A stretch of DNA of 64,000 bases from an uncultured Dorea sp. (lineage in GTDB: Bacteria > Bacillota > Clostridia > Lachnospirales > Lachnospiraceae). The notes below the pieces were generated by a model, which worked only from the letters and a program-made list of their open reading frames with translations, did no database searches and was not told the DNA's origin. Below, in pieces: positions 43,077 to 50,999 of the stretch. Each line of letters opens with the position of its first letter. The first letter of the stretch is position 1. The stretch is taken from contig CAJUMF010000011.1 of NCBI GenBank assembly GCA_910586965.1, positions 39,303 to 103,302 of the forward strand, written 5' to 3'. A program made the position numbers and the translations under genes.

Positions 43077-45464
43077 ATGAAATTCGGATATTTTGACGAC
43101 ACAAAAAAGGAATATATTATCACTTCACCGCAGACTCCCCTTCCCTGGATTAATTATTTGGGGAACGAGTCCTTTTTCTCCCTGATTTCCAACACCTGCG
43201 GAGGGTACAGCTTTATGAAAGACGCAAAGCTCCTCCGTCTTACGCGCTACCGCTACAACAATGTGCCTGCCGACACCAACGGGCGGTATTACTTTATCAA
43301 CCACAACGGCACAGTCTGGACGCCCGGCTGGCAGCCGGCGAAGACAGACTTAGACAGTTACGAATGTCATCACGGTCTTGGCTACAGCCGGTTTATCTCC
43401 TCCAAAAACGGAATCTGCGCGGAGCTGACCGCTTTCGTTCCTCTGGGCGAGACCTGCGAAGTCAACCGTCTCATCCTACGGAATGAGACGAAGGAGACAC
43501 AAACCTTATCCTTAAGCTCTTATGTGGAATTCTGTTTCTGGAATGCAGTGGATGACGCTGCCAATTTCCAGCGGAACTTGAGCATCGGCGAAGTGGAAGT
43601 TGCCGGCTCTACCATCTATCACAAGACCGAGTACCGGGAGCGCCGGGACCATTACGCTTATTACACCGTCAATGCTACCATCGACGGTTTCGATACAGAC
43701 CGGGATGCATTTCTTGGAGACTACGGCAGCATCAAGAATCCGAAGGCAGTCAGAGACGCATCTTCTTATCAGTCAATCGCAAGCGGTGGAGCCGTTATCG
43801 GCTCCCACCGCCTGAGCGTCACTTTAAAGCCGGGGGAGGAGCGTAGCCTTATCTTCCTCCTTGGCTACGCCGAGAATCCGGCGAATGAAAAGTGGGAATC
43901 TTTAGATGTTATCAATAAAACTCCCGCCCTGCGCGCGATTTCCCGATTGGATAATGACCGCAAGGTTGCGGACGCTCTTGATGCCCTTGCCGATTACTGG
44001 AATCATCTGCTGTCTAAATTCACCTTAGAATGTGCCGATACAAGGCTGAACCGCATGGTAAATATCTGGAACCAGTACCAGTGCATGGTGACCTTTAACC
44101 TGTCGCGCTCCGCCTCCTACTTTGAGTCGGGAACCGGGCGGGGCATGGGATTCCGGGATTCCTGCCAGGACCTTTTAGGCTTTGTCCACCTGATTCCCGA
44201 CCGGGCAAGACAGCGGATTCTTGACATCGCCGCGACCCAGTTCGAGGACGGCAGCGCCTATCACCAGTACCAGCCGCTGACCAAGAAGGGAAATGCGGAC
44301 ATCGGCAGCGGATTCAACGACGACCCGCTGTGGCTCATTGCCGGAACTGCCGCTTACCTGAAAGAAACCGGGGACGTCACTATCCTTCACGAACCGGTTG
44401 ATTTTAACAATGACCCATCAAAAAAACAGCCGCTTTTTAAGCACCTGCGGCGCTCCCTTGATTATACCCTTACCCACTTAGGCCCCCACGGACTGCCGCT
44501 GATCGGAAGAGCCGACTGGAACGACTGCCTGAACTTAAACTGCTTTTCCACCGAGCCGGGAGAGTCTTTTCAGACCTTCGGCCCGTCGGAAGGCCCGGTG
44601 GCTGAGTCCGTATTTATCGCAGGGATGTTTGTCAAATACGCCCGCGAATATGCCGCCATTAGCCGCCTGCTCGGTGACGAGACGGAGGCTCTGCGCGCGG
44701 AGGATGCCGCCGATACTATGTATCAGTCCATCTTAAGCTCCGGCTGGGACGGAGAATGGTTCCTCCGTGCCTATGATGCGAACGGAGACAAGGTAGGCTC
44801 CAAAGAATGCCCGGAAGGGAAAATCTATATCGAACCCCAGGGATTCTGTGTGCTTGCAGGCGTGGGCATCGAAGAAGGGTACGCCGAAAAAGCGCTGGAT
44901 TCTGTGAAAAAACATCTGGACACAGAATACGGAATCGTGCTGCAGCAGCCGCCCTACAGCCGCTACTATGTGAACTTAGGCGAGATATCCTCCTATCCGC
45001 CGGGATATAAGGAAAACGCGGGAATCTTCTGCCACAACAACCCGTGGATATCCATTGCGGAGACATGCATCGGACGCGGAAACCGGGCATTCGAAATTTA
45101 CAAAAAAACGTGCCCGGCATATATCGAGGACATCAGCGAAATCCACCGCACAGAACCCTATGTCTATTCCCAGATGATTGCGGGCAAGGATGCGCCAAAG
45201 CACGGCGAGGCGAAGAATAGCTGGCTCACCGGAACCGCCGCCTGGACATTTGTCAATGTCTCCCAGTATATCTTAGGAATACGACCGGATTTTGACGGGC
45301 TGCATATCGAGCCCTGCCTTCCGGCAGAGTTGGAATCCATAAAAATCAAACGGCATTACCGGGGCGCGGATATCTATATCGAGATACAGAATCCGGGCCA
45401 TGCCGAAAAGGGGATTCGGCTTATGGAGATAGACGGAAAGGCTATATCTGAATTCTCTCTATAA
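43077..45464 (+). CDS. Cellobiose/cellodextrin phosphorylase-type enzyme, glycoside hydrolase family 94
   Basis: The 795-aa protein spans the usual GH94 layout: N-terminal beta sandwich, helical linker, (alpha/alpha)6 barrel and a small C-terminal jelly. The general acid is Asp483 in LIGRADWNDCLNL. Other signatures are GMGFRDSCQDLLGF, GSAYHQYQPLTKKGN, SGFNDDPLWL, TYPPG-like SSYPPGYKENAGIFCHNN and WLTGTAAW. It cleaves beta-glucosidic bonds with phosphate to give glucose 1-phosphate. The last residues overlap an antisense nucleotidyltransferase fragment. Whether cellobiose or a longer oligomer is the substrate is open. Confidence 0.92.
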   Translation: MKFGYFDDTKKEYIITSPQTPLPWINYLGNESFFSLISNTCGGYSFMKDAKLLRLTRYRYNNVPADTNGRYYFINHNGTVWTPGWQPAKTDLDSYECHHGLGYSRFISSKNGICAELTAFVPLGETCEVNRLILRNETKETQTLSLSSYVEFCFWNAVDDAANFQRNLSIGEVEVAGSTIYHKTEYRERRDHYAYYTVNATIDGFDTDRDAFLGDYGSIKNPKAVRDASSYQSIASGGAVIGSHRLSVTLKPGEERSLIFLLGYAENPANEKWESLDVINKTPALRAISRLDNDRKVADALDALADYWNHLLSKFTLECADTRLNRMVNIWNQYQCMVTFNLSRSASYFESGTGRGMGFRDSCQDLLGFVHLIPDRARQRILDIAATQFEDGSAYHQYQPLTKKGNADIGSGFNDDPLWLIAGTAAYLKETGDVTILHEPVDFNNDPSKKQPLFKHLRRSLDYTLTHLGPHGLPLIGRADWNDCLNLNCFSTEPGESFQTFGPSEGPVAESVFIAGMFVKYAREYAAISRLLGDETEALRAEDAADTMYQSILSSGWDGEWFLRAYDANGDKVGSKECPEGKIYIEPQGFCVLAGVGIEEGYAEKALDSVKKHLDTEYGIVLQQPPYSRYYVNLGEISSYPPGYKENAGIFCHNNPWISIAETCIGRGNRAFEIYKKTCPAYIEDISEIHRTEPYVYSQMIAGKDAPKHGEAKNSWLTGTAAWTFVNVSQYILGIRPDFDGLHIEPCLPAELESIKIKRHYRGADIYIEIQNPGHAEKGIRLMEIDGKAISEFSL

Positions 45465-45571
45465 TCACCTCTGGCATAAGAGCCATACAAAATAATCTTC
45501 GTAAGCTTATCGTCAAGAATATCTTTTACCCGCCTTGAAAAACTTAATAATATATCATGAGTATTCACCAT
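45374..45571 (-). pseudogene. Truncated minimal nucleotidyltransferase fragment
   Basis: From the ATG at 45571 (AGGGCG upstream) the minus strand reads MVNTHDILLSFSRRVKDILD, then IILYGSYARGDYRENSDI, the first half of an MNT domain. At about 45443 the homology ends, just after the first catalytic aspartate. The open frame then runs antisense through the end of the GH94 gene and stops at 45374. So the domain has been cut at the edge of the sugar locus. The second catalytic aspartate and partner gene are missing. Confidence 0.7.
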
Positions 45572-45678
45572 TTTCACGCCCTTTCCGCTGTATATTAATA
45601 GCATAACAGTTCCCCGCATTTCAAACAATTTAAACCCAAAATAGAAATGGATATTTCCATCGCACACTCTCCAACATA

Positions 45679-45972
45679 TTATATCCTGTCATAATGCGTG
45701 CACATACGAACAACTTTTACCGTTCCTTGATACTCAACTTCACCAATAACAACTGGCTCTTCATATACTTGATAAACTAATCTATGCTGAATATTAATTC
45801 TTCTGGAATAATAACCGCTTAAAATTCCTACTAATCCCTCATATGGCGGCGGATTCTGAAAAGGATTTTCCGCTATAACGTCCAATAATTTTTTGGCTTT
45901 TGAAACAATTCCTGCCCCTTTTAACAACTTCTTATCTTTGTCTGCCTGTTTACTAAATCTGATTATATACAT
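45679..45972 (-). CDS. yoeB: Toxin of the Txe/YoeB family
   Basis: The 97-aa protein resembles the YoeB ribosome-dependent mRNA endonuclease: IIRFSKQADKDKKLL opens the fold, PYEGLVGILSGYYSRRINIQHR contains the usual P-x-E-x-L segment (given here in two parts: PYEGLVGIL and GYYSRRINIQHR), and RLVYQVYEEP follows. The C-terminal MCTHYDRI places a histidine and tyrosine where YoeB has its catalytic end (relatives end HYH or HYD). The start abuts the antitoxin stop with no gap, so it is co-translated. Confidence 0.88.
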   Translation of the reverse strand: MYIIRFSKQADKDKKLLKGAGIVSKAKKLLDVIAENPFQNPPPYEGLVGILSGYYSRRINIQHRLVYQVYEEPVVIGEVEYQGTVKVVRMCTHYDRI

Positions 45973-46227
45973 TTACCATTCCTCATTCACATCATATATG
46001 GCACATTCTTCAAGCGGCTCTTTTCCTGCTTTAATAATGCTTTCTGCCATGCCTGGTATAGAATTTAGGTACAATGTTTCTTGAATAGCGTTCCAGTCAT
46101 CCTCTGATATGAGGACGCCATTTTTCCCGCGATTATTTGTAATTGTGATTGGTTGGCTGCTGTCATTAACCTCAGACAGTATTTGATATATATTTTCTCT
46201 TGCCCTTGTTACACTTATTGCGGTCAT
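45973..46227 (-). CDS. yefM: Antitoxin of the Phd/YefM family
   Basis: The 84-aa protein has the DNA-binding N-terminus MTAISVTRARENIYQILSEV and NNRGKNGVLISEDDWNAIQE typical of YefM. The acidic C-terminus would wrap the YoeB toxin. The ATG at 46227 has AGGAG upstream. It is first of the two-gene unit, with a strong promoter that holds paired palindromes. Confidence 0.9.
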   Translation of the reverse strand: MTAISVTRARENIYQILSEVNDSSQPITITNNRGKNGVLISEDDWNAIQETLYLNSIPGMAESIIKAGKEPLEECAIYDVNEEW

Positions 46228-46247
46228 GCTATCATCTCCTTTTCTTT

Positions 46248-46276
46248 ATTATAGCGTACGTTTTTGCGTACGTCAA
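46248..46276 (-). promoter_or_regulatory. Promoter of yefM-yoeB with two CGTACG boxes in the spacer
   Basis: On the minus strand TTGACG (46271-46276), a 17-base spacer and TATAAT (46248-46253). CGTACG occurs at 46255-46260 and 46267-46272, with centres 12 bases apart. YefM-YoeB operators in other bacteria use two TGTACA-core boxes at this spacing, so these are probably the autoregulatory sites with a changed outer base. Confidence 0.8.
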
Positions 46277-46383
46277 TATGTTACAAACTCATTCCAAGCT
46301 CTTTCTCTCTGTTACACAGCCGGGTAAATCACTTTCAGTGCATTCACCTCCGTTTATATCAACCGAACAAATAAGACTTAAAT

Positions 46384-46536
46384 CCCAAAAGCTCTCCTCA
46401 AGTCCCCCCCACCGCCAACTGATACATTCCGCTGAACGCCGCATCTGCCATCTGAAAATCAGAAAAAAATCAGCTCTTCATACGCCCTGTACGCCTCATG
46501 AATCCGATTCTTTGCGCCGTAAAGTTGCGCTTGCTA
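46384..46536 (-). pseudogene. Partial, internally deleted duplicate of the XRE-TPR regulator gene
   Basis: About 20 bases (46384-46402) match the 3' end of the regulator gene near 47002-47021, and then 46412-46536 matches 47287-47410 with few differences; the 265 bases between these are missing from the copy. The segment encodes pieces such as HEAYRAYEELIF and has no start. It shows that a second copy once existed here. Confidence 0.75.
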
Positions 46537-46656
46537 CACGCGCCCAGGACAAAATAACGATTTCTTCAAAAGCATAGGGGCAGATTTTGATACTTCTGTT
46601 GATGAAATTTCAAAAGAACATGATGCCAGCTCGTTTGCCGATGAATTTAACATCCG

Positions 46657-46737
46657 CTACCACGCATGTTTCCCAGTGGCAAGCAAACTGTCATAGTATT
46701 CCAATAAATATATGAAAAACTTCATTTCCTCAGACAT
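46657..46737 (-). pseudogene. DUF3791-like gene reduced to its two ends
   Basis: The 26-codon frame starts MSEEMKFFIYLLEYYDSLLA and ends TGKHAW. The first 15 residues resemble the start of DUF3791 proteins and the last dozen their end; the middle of about 45 residues is missing, without a frame shift. The assignment is by eye. It follows the 45-aa gene by one base. Confidence 0.5.
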
Positions 46738-46738
46738 A

Positions 46739-46876
46739 TCATTCACCTCTTATATATATAGAATTTCTCGGGTCTCCGGTCACTTTTTCGCTCTCCCACA
46801 TTTCAAATACAGCACCCGCCCCAAAAGATGTCAGACCGCAGTCTTCATTTTCCAGCATTGGTTCTAATCGTTTCAT
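46739..46876 (-). CDS. Small protein of unknown function (45 aa), middle gene of a DUF3990/DUF3791-like unit
   Basis: The frame reads MKRLEPMLENEDCGLTSFGA, then an aromatic and charged stretch, then SIYIRGE. It has GAGGTG eight bases before the ATG at 46876. The start overlaps the stop of the upstream fragment by ATGA, and its stop is one base from the next start, so all three belong to one coupled unit. No family was recognised. Confidence 0.5.
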   Translation of the reverse strand: MKRLEPMLENEDCGLTSFGAGAVFEMWESEKVTGDPRNSIYIRGE

Positions 46877-46962
46877 ACTATTTTCACCTCTTTAAAATGC
46901 AAAATATCCAGCGCCTTTTCTGTACGAAATGCATATTGATCCTTTAATATGTCTTTCATCAT
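46873..46962 (-). pseudogene. C-terminal tail of a DUF3990-like gene
   Basis: The 29-codon frame MMKDILKDQYAFRTEKALDI continues LHFKEVKIV and stops with an ATGA overlap to the next gene. The YAFRTEKAL.-LHF pattern resembles the end of DUF3990 proteins. Upstream of 46962 the frame runs straight into the end of the XRE gene, so the body of the gene is gone. Confidence 0.45.
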
Positions 46963-46982
46963 ACCATCTATTTCCCAACATT

Positions 46983-47984
46983 TCACCATTTTTCCCAGGT
47001 ATCCCGAAAGCTCTCCTCAAGATTCTCCTTAAGTTCCTCGATAAACTCTTTTCGCATCTCCTCAAACTCCATATGTTCATAAAGGGGCGCATGACGAAAA
47101 CTGCCGATATCCTCCACGGCCGATAGTAACTCTTTCATCGTATCAGCCGCCGTTTCCTCATCCTTCTCCCACTCTGCAAGCAAAAGTTTCCCCCCGACTT
47201 CATAATATCTCCCCATCTCAAAGCATCTCGCCATCTCTCCCAGCTTATCCACAAGCATATGCGCCTTTTCCCTGTCATTTTCCCTCACCGCTAGCTGATA
47301 CATCCCGCTAAGCGCTGCATCTACCATCTGAAAATCAGAAAAAATCAGCTCTTCATACGCCCTGTACGCCTCATGTATCCGGTTCGTCGCGCCGTAAAGC
47401 TGCGCCTGCTTTCTCTTACGCTCCGGATTCTGCTCAGAAAAATAGTTCAGGCATTCCTCTGCTTTCCCGTACTCTTCTTTCCGCATATAGAAACCAAACA
47501 AAGAATCAGCGGCTCTCCACCGTATCACTTCATCCTTGCTCTTAAGGACGCGCTCATATAAAGAGAAGATATACTCCTCATAATTCTTTGCGTCAGGGGA
47601 GTCGGAAAGCCCCTGGATCATCTGCCGCGCATCGAGAAGTACCGCCGTCTGCCAGATTAGCATCTCGCAGTTTGGATACTGCTCAAGCATCCTTTTTGCA
47701 TCGCCGAATACTTTCTCATAAGGTTCATATTTAAGTTTTCTGTCAAGCTCGCAGATAAATTCCTTTATCTCATCTCCGGTCGGCTCTTCCCGGAAAGAAA
47801 GCAGCGTATCCAGCGAGACATCCAAAAGCCTTGCAATGGGGGCAAGCAGCGTAATGTCCGGAAGGGAATTGCCTTTTTCCCACTTGTTCACCGCCGGGGC
47901 AGTCACCCCGAGGCGGCGCGCCATCTCCTCCTGTGTCAGATTCCTTCTTTTTCGGTATGTCCGGATTACTTCACTTAACTGCAT
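46983..47984 (-). CDS. XRE family regulator with TPR-like C-terminal region
   Basis: The 333-aa protein has an N-terminal helix-turn-helix (LTQEEMARRLGVTAPAVNKW, residues about 15-34) and a long helical C-terminus with TPR-like repeats. Such RRNPP-like layouts can bind peptides; no peptide gene was found nearby. The ATG at 47984 has GGAGAGGAG upstream. A promoter lies 50 bases before it. Part of this gene is duplicated at 46.4 kb. Confidence 0.87.
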   Translation of the reverse strand: MQLSEVIRTYRKRRNLTQEEMARRLGVTAPAVNKWEKGNSLPDITLLAPIARLLDVSLDTLLSFREEPTGDEIKEFICELDRKLKYEPYEKVFGDAKRMLEQYPNCEMLIWQTAVLLDARQMIQGLSDSPDAKNYEEYIFSLYERVLKSKDEVIRWRAADSLFGFYMRKEEYGKAEECLNYFSEQNPERKRKQAQLYGATNRIHEAYRAYEELIFSDFQMVDAALSGMYQLAVRENDREKAHMLVDKLGEMARCFEMGRYYEVGGKLLLAEWEKDEETAADTMKELLSAVEDIGSFRHAPLYEHMEFEEMRKEFIEELKENLEESFRDTWEKW

Positions 47985-48034
47985 ATGCGGTTCTCCTCTC
48001 CCATGAATCATATGACCGTTTGACCCTTGGCATC

Positions 48035-48063
48035 ATCATATCAAAGAATCACGCAACCAGCAA
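48035..48063 (-). promoter_or_regulatory. Promoter of the XRE-TPR regulator gene
   Basis: On the minus strand TTGCTG (48058-48063), a 17-base spacer and TATGAT (48035-48040), about 50 bases before the ATG. Confidence 0.6.
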
Positions 48064-48143
48064 TTGAGGGCATGTCAGGATTTCCGACTAAAATATAACC
48101 GCCGCTCAAAAAACAAAACTACTTCGCATTTCGTCTTTGCTCA

Positions 48144-49379
48144 TTATTCCTCCGAGCCTTTCTTCCCCAATTCCTCAAACATCTCCCTCACCGCCGGCGC
48201 ATTTTTCGTCAGCCGCTTGATACTTAAGTCCTCTGCCTTATTATTCGCCAGTCGCAGATTATTCTCCGACGACAAGAGCGCCTCCTTCGTCTTCTGCAGA
48301 TGCGTAATCGTCTTATCAATCTCGTCAATCGCCGTCTGAAACTTCGTGCTTGCAATCCGGTAATTGCGGGCAAATCCTTCCTTGAACGCGTTCATATTTT
48401 CCTCAAAATGCAGGATGTCCACCTGCTGGTGCTTTGCCGCCTCAAGCTCCCTTCGGTACTGCAGGGAATTCATCGCCGCATTCCGCAAAAGCGTAATCAT
48501 CGGGATAAAAAACTGCGGACGTATCACATACATTTTTTCATACTTATAAGAAACATCCACGATACCGTTATTGTAAAGCTCGTTGTCAATCTCAAGGAGC
48601 GACACAAGCACCGCATACTCGCACTTCTTTTCCCGCCTGTCCTTGTCAAGTTCCTTTAAGAAATCCTCATTCTTATGCTTGGTGGCAGTCTCATCCATCT
48701 CATTTTTCATCTCGAACATAATAGAGATAAACTCAACCCCATCCACCGCCTCCCGGAAAATGAAATCGCCCTTACTGCCCGTGCGCGCGTCATTGTCCTT
48801 CTCGAAATACGCATTGGGAAACGCCGTCATCCTAAGTGCGTTAAACTGGTTCATGCAGTGCATCTCAAGACTCTCCCCAATCATCTTCGTAGACTGCCGC
48901 GCCTTGAAATCCTTATAATACTCAATCTGCTCATCTTTAAGTTTCAGCCTGTCCTCATACTGTTTCTTTAAAGACTGCTCCTTAAGCTCATTTTCCGTCT
49001 CCTTATTGGACAGCTTACTCTTAAGCTCGGCAATCTCCGCCGCCTTCTCAGAAAGCGCCTTTTCCTTCTCATTTAAGACCTCGCTGACCGCAAGCTTTTT
49101 CTCCGTCTCATTCCCGGCAGCCTGCGCCCTTAACTCCCCAATCAGCCTGTCCTTCTCCGAAAGCTTTGCATCCTTTGCCAAAAGCTCTTTCGCGAACTTC
49201 TCATTCTGCTCCATCTGCGCCAGTTTCAGCGCATTCTCCTTCATCTGCGCGAAATCATTCTCGCGCCGCTTAAGCTCTTTTTCGAACTCCTTATCCCTGA
49301 CCTGCTTTGCAATCTGCGCGTAGCCGGACTCGTCCACTGCAAAAACCTCCCCGCAGTTGGGGCATTTAATCTCCTGCAT
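48144..49379 (-). CDS. DUF2130 domain protein with zinc-ribbon-like start and long coiled coil
   Basis: The 411-aa protein starts MQEIKCPNCGEVFAVDESGY, a half zinc-ribbon with CPNCG. Residues about 25-160 are an alanine/lysine/glutamate-rich coiled coil, followed by the DUF2130 domain (MIGESLEMHCMNQFNALR, DNDARTGSKGDFIFRE, FEMKNEMDETATKHKNEDFL). That domain has D and E-x-K spacing like a restriction-endonuclease fold (GDFIF...FEMKNE), so a nuclease is possible but unproven. It stands alone in direction with its neighbours. Confidence 0.85.
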   Translation of the reverse strand: MQEIKCPNCGEVFAVDESGYAQIAKQVRDKEFEKELKRRENDFAQMKENALKLAQMEQNEKFAKELLAKDAKLSEKDRLIGELRAQAAGNETEKKLAVSEVLNEKEKALSEKAAEIAELKSKLSNKETENELKEQSLKKQYEDRLKLKDEQIEYYKDFKARQSTKMIGESLEMHCMNQFNALRMTAFPNAYFEKDNDARTGSKGDFIFREAVDGVEFISIMFEMKNEMDETATKHKNEDFLKELDKDRREKKCEYAVLVSLLEIDNELYNNGIVDVSYKYEKMYVIRPQFFIPMITLLRNAAMNSLQYRRELEAAKHQQVDILHFEENMNAFKEGFARNYRIASTKFQTAIDEIDKTITHLQKTKEALLSSENNLRLANNKAEDLSIKRLTKNAPAVREMFEELGKKGSEE

Positions 49380-49395
49380 CTTCCATCATCCTTTC

Positions 49396-50025
49396 CTATT
49401 TCTCAAACACAACAAAACCTATTTCATAAGGATGGTCACAATACACACTTTCTTTCTTGTCCGTGCGGTATAACAAGATTTTCAGTATGATCAGAAAATC
49501 TCCGCCGCCTGAAAGAATCATGACTTCCGCCAACAAAAAAAGCAGAAATTGATCTGCCATCACCGCAATCACTGCAACTCCGCCTCCTAAAATCAACGTA
49601 GGCATAGCAGTTCCCAGCAGATACTCCAACTTTTTCAATGGTTCTGAACAAGTACAGTATGGCGTAAGACTGCTCCATATGATTCCAAAATCAATCGAAT
49701 GAAAATGATTTTTTGCAAAAATCCCCCAGGTGATTCCATGTATCAACTCATGCAGAATGACCAGACACAGCATCAGACAATATGCCGCTACGACAAGTCC
49801 CAAAGAAATCCCCTCCAGATTAAAACCATTCACATTTTTGTAAATCCAAAATAACAAAGCCATAAACGGCAGCATGTATAAAGGTGCTAAATAATTCGCT
49901 TGCCGGATATCAATGAGCATATTCTTCACACGATATCCCTTTTGCTGCATTTCAGAAGAGAGTTTTTCAAAAGAATCTTTACGTTTCAATTCTTTTTCTG
50001 TCAACTTTCTTTTGTTCTTATCCAT
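49396..50025 (-). CDS. DUF3267 family membrane protein with HExxH motif
   Basis: The 209-aa protein has about four membrane helices. HELIHGITWGIF after LVILHE carries the zinc-protease HExxH (HELIH). The DUF3267 layout, with a later CTCSEPLKKLEY segment, fits. It may be an intramembrane metalloprotease; no substrate is apparent. The ATG at 50025 has GGAGGAATTCAGT. It is 17 bases upstream of the DUF2130 start and points the same way. Confidence 0.8.
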   Translation of the reverse strand: MDKNKRKLTEKELKRKDSFEKLSSEMQQKGYRVKNMLIDIRQANYLAPLYMLPFMALLFWIYKNVNGFNLEGISLGLVVAAYCLMLCLVILHELIHGITWGIFAKNHFHSIDFGIIWSSLTPYCTCSEPLKKLEYLLGTAMPTLILGGGVAVIAVMADQFLLFLLAEVMILSGGGDFLIILKILLYRTDKKESVYCDHPYEIGFVVFEK

Positions 50026-50214
50026 ACTGAATTCCTCCAAATTCCAAAATTGTAATTTTGATTATACCATTTTAAGCCGCCATTTCCTACTATAAAATAC
50101 GAGGCGGGCCGCCCATATTCACCCGTATCATAACTTTTTCTATACAACCGCTCCCCAATGTAGTAGAATAAGACCTAACATTAACGCAAAAACAGCAGAA
50201 ACGAGGTGCAGAAC

Positions 50215-50979
50215 ATGCAGACAATATTCCAACGCGCAAAAATATCTGAACCGGCTTTATTCAGTCCGGCTGACACGACAAAAAGAATCGATGATTTCCC
50301 GAAAATCTGTGTCTCCACATTTTCTGACAATATCATCCAAAAGTTTATGTCTTTGGACAAAGCCGTAAAAATAGCGGAACTTATGACCGCAAACGGCTTA
50401 CTTCCCGTTTACAAAATTAATTATAAAAACACCGAGATTGCCTTTTACCGTTCCATGGTAGGCGCGCCTGCCTGCGTCTCCTGCTTTGAGGAAATCGTTG
50501 CCATGGGAGCAGGGAAGTTCGTCTTATTCGGCTCCTGCGGAGTCTTAGACGACGAAAAGGTAAAGAGCAACATCATCATCCCCGTCGCCGCCGTCCGCGA
50601 CGAAGGCACAAGCTATCACTACATAGCGCCGTCGCCGGAAATCGAGGCGGACGTACATTCCATCCAGACATTGGAAACTGTCTTAACGGACTGCGGCTGT
50701 TCCTATGTAAAAGGCAAGACATGGACTTCCGACGCAATTTACCGGGAAACCCTCTCCGCCATCCAGGAGCGCCGGGCGGAAGGCTGCATCGCCGTAGAAA
50801 TGGAATGCGCCTCCATGCTGGCTGCAGCAAGATACAGAGGCATCCCCTTTATCCAGTTTTTATATGGCGCTGACAACTTAAGCTCCGACACATGGGAAAT
50901 CAGGGATTTAAGCTTGTATGGACTTTCTGACGCAGAGAAATACATGTATCTTGCCTTCGAATGCGGACTTGCTATGTAA
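50215..50979 (+). CDS. Nucleoside phosphorylase family protein
   Basis: The 254-aa protein has the PNP_UDP fold: FVLFGSCGVLDDE is the phosphate/sugar region and AVEMECASMLAAARYRGI the base and ribose region with the catalytic-type Glu pair. It would cleave a nucleoside with phosphate. The ATG at 50215 has GAGGTG upstream. It is followed by a GNAT gene 20 bases later in the same direction. Confidence 0.85.
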   Translation: MQTIFQRAKISEPALFSPADTTKRIDDFPKICVSTFSDNIIQKFMSLDKAVKIAELMTANGLLPVYKINYKNTEIAFYRSMVGAPACVSCFEEIVAMGAGKFVLFGSCGVLDDEKVKSNIIIPVAAVRDEGTSYHYIAPSPEIEADVHSIQTLETVLTDCGCSYVKGKTWTSDAIYRETLSAIQERRAEGCIAVEMECASMLAAARYRGIPFIQFLYGADNLSSDTWEIRDLSLYGLSDAEKYMYLAFECGLAM

Positions 50980-50999
50980 AAAAGATTGGGAGAAACCAA

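Noticed and set aside
46200..46577. Plus-strand frame of 125 codons across the yefM promoter
   Set aside because: It crosses a strong minus-strand promoter and the decayed XRE duplicate; composition does not look coding.
46562..46690. Plus-strand frame beginning FFKSIGADFDTSVDEI as a gene
   Set aside because: It has no start codon or ribosome site and lies opposite the DUF3791-like remnant; it looks coding only by chance or as part of another lost gene.
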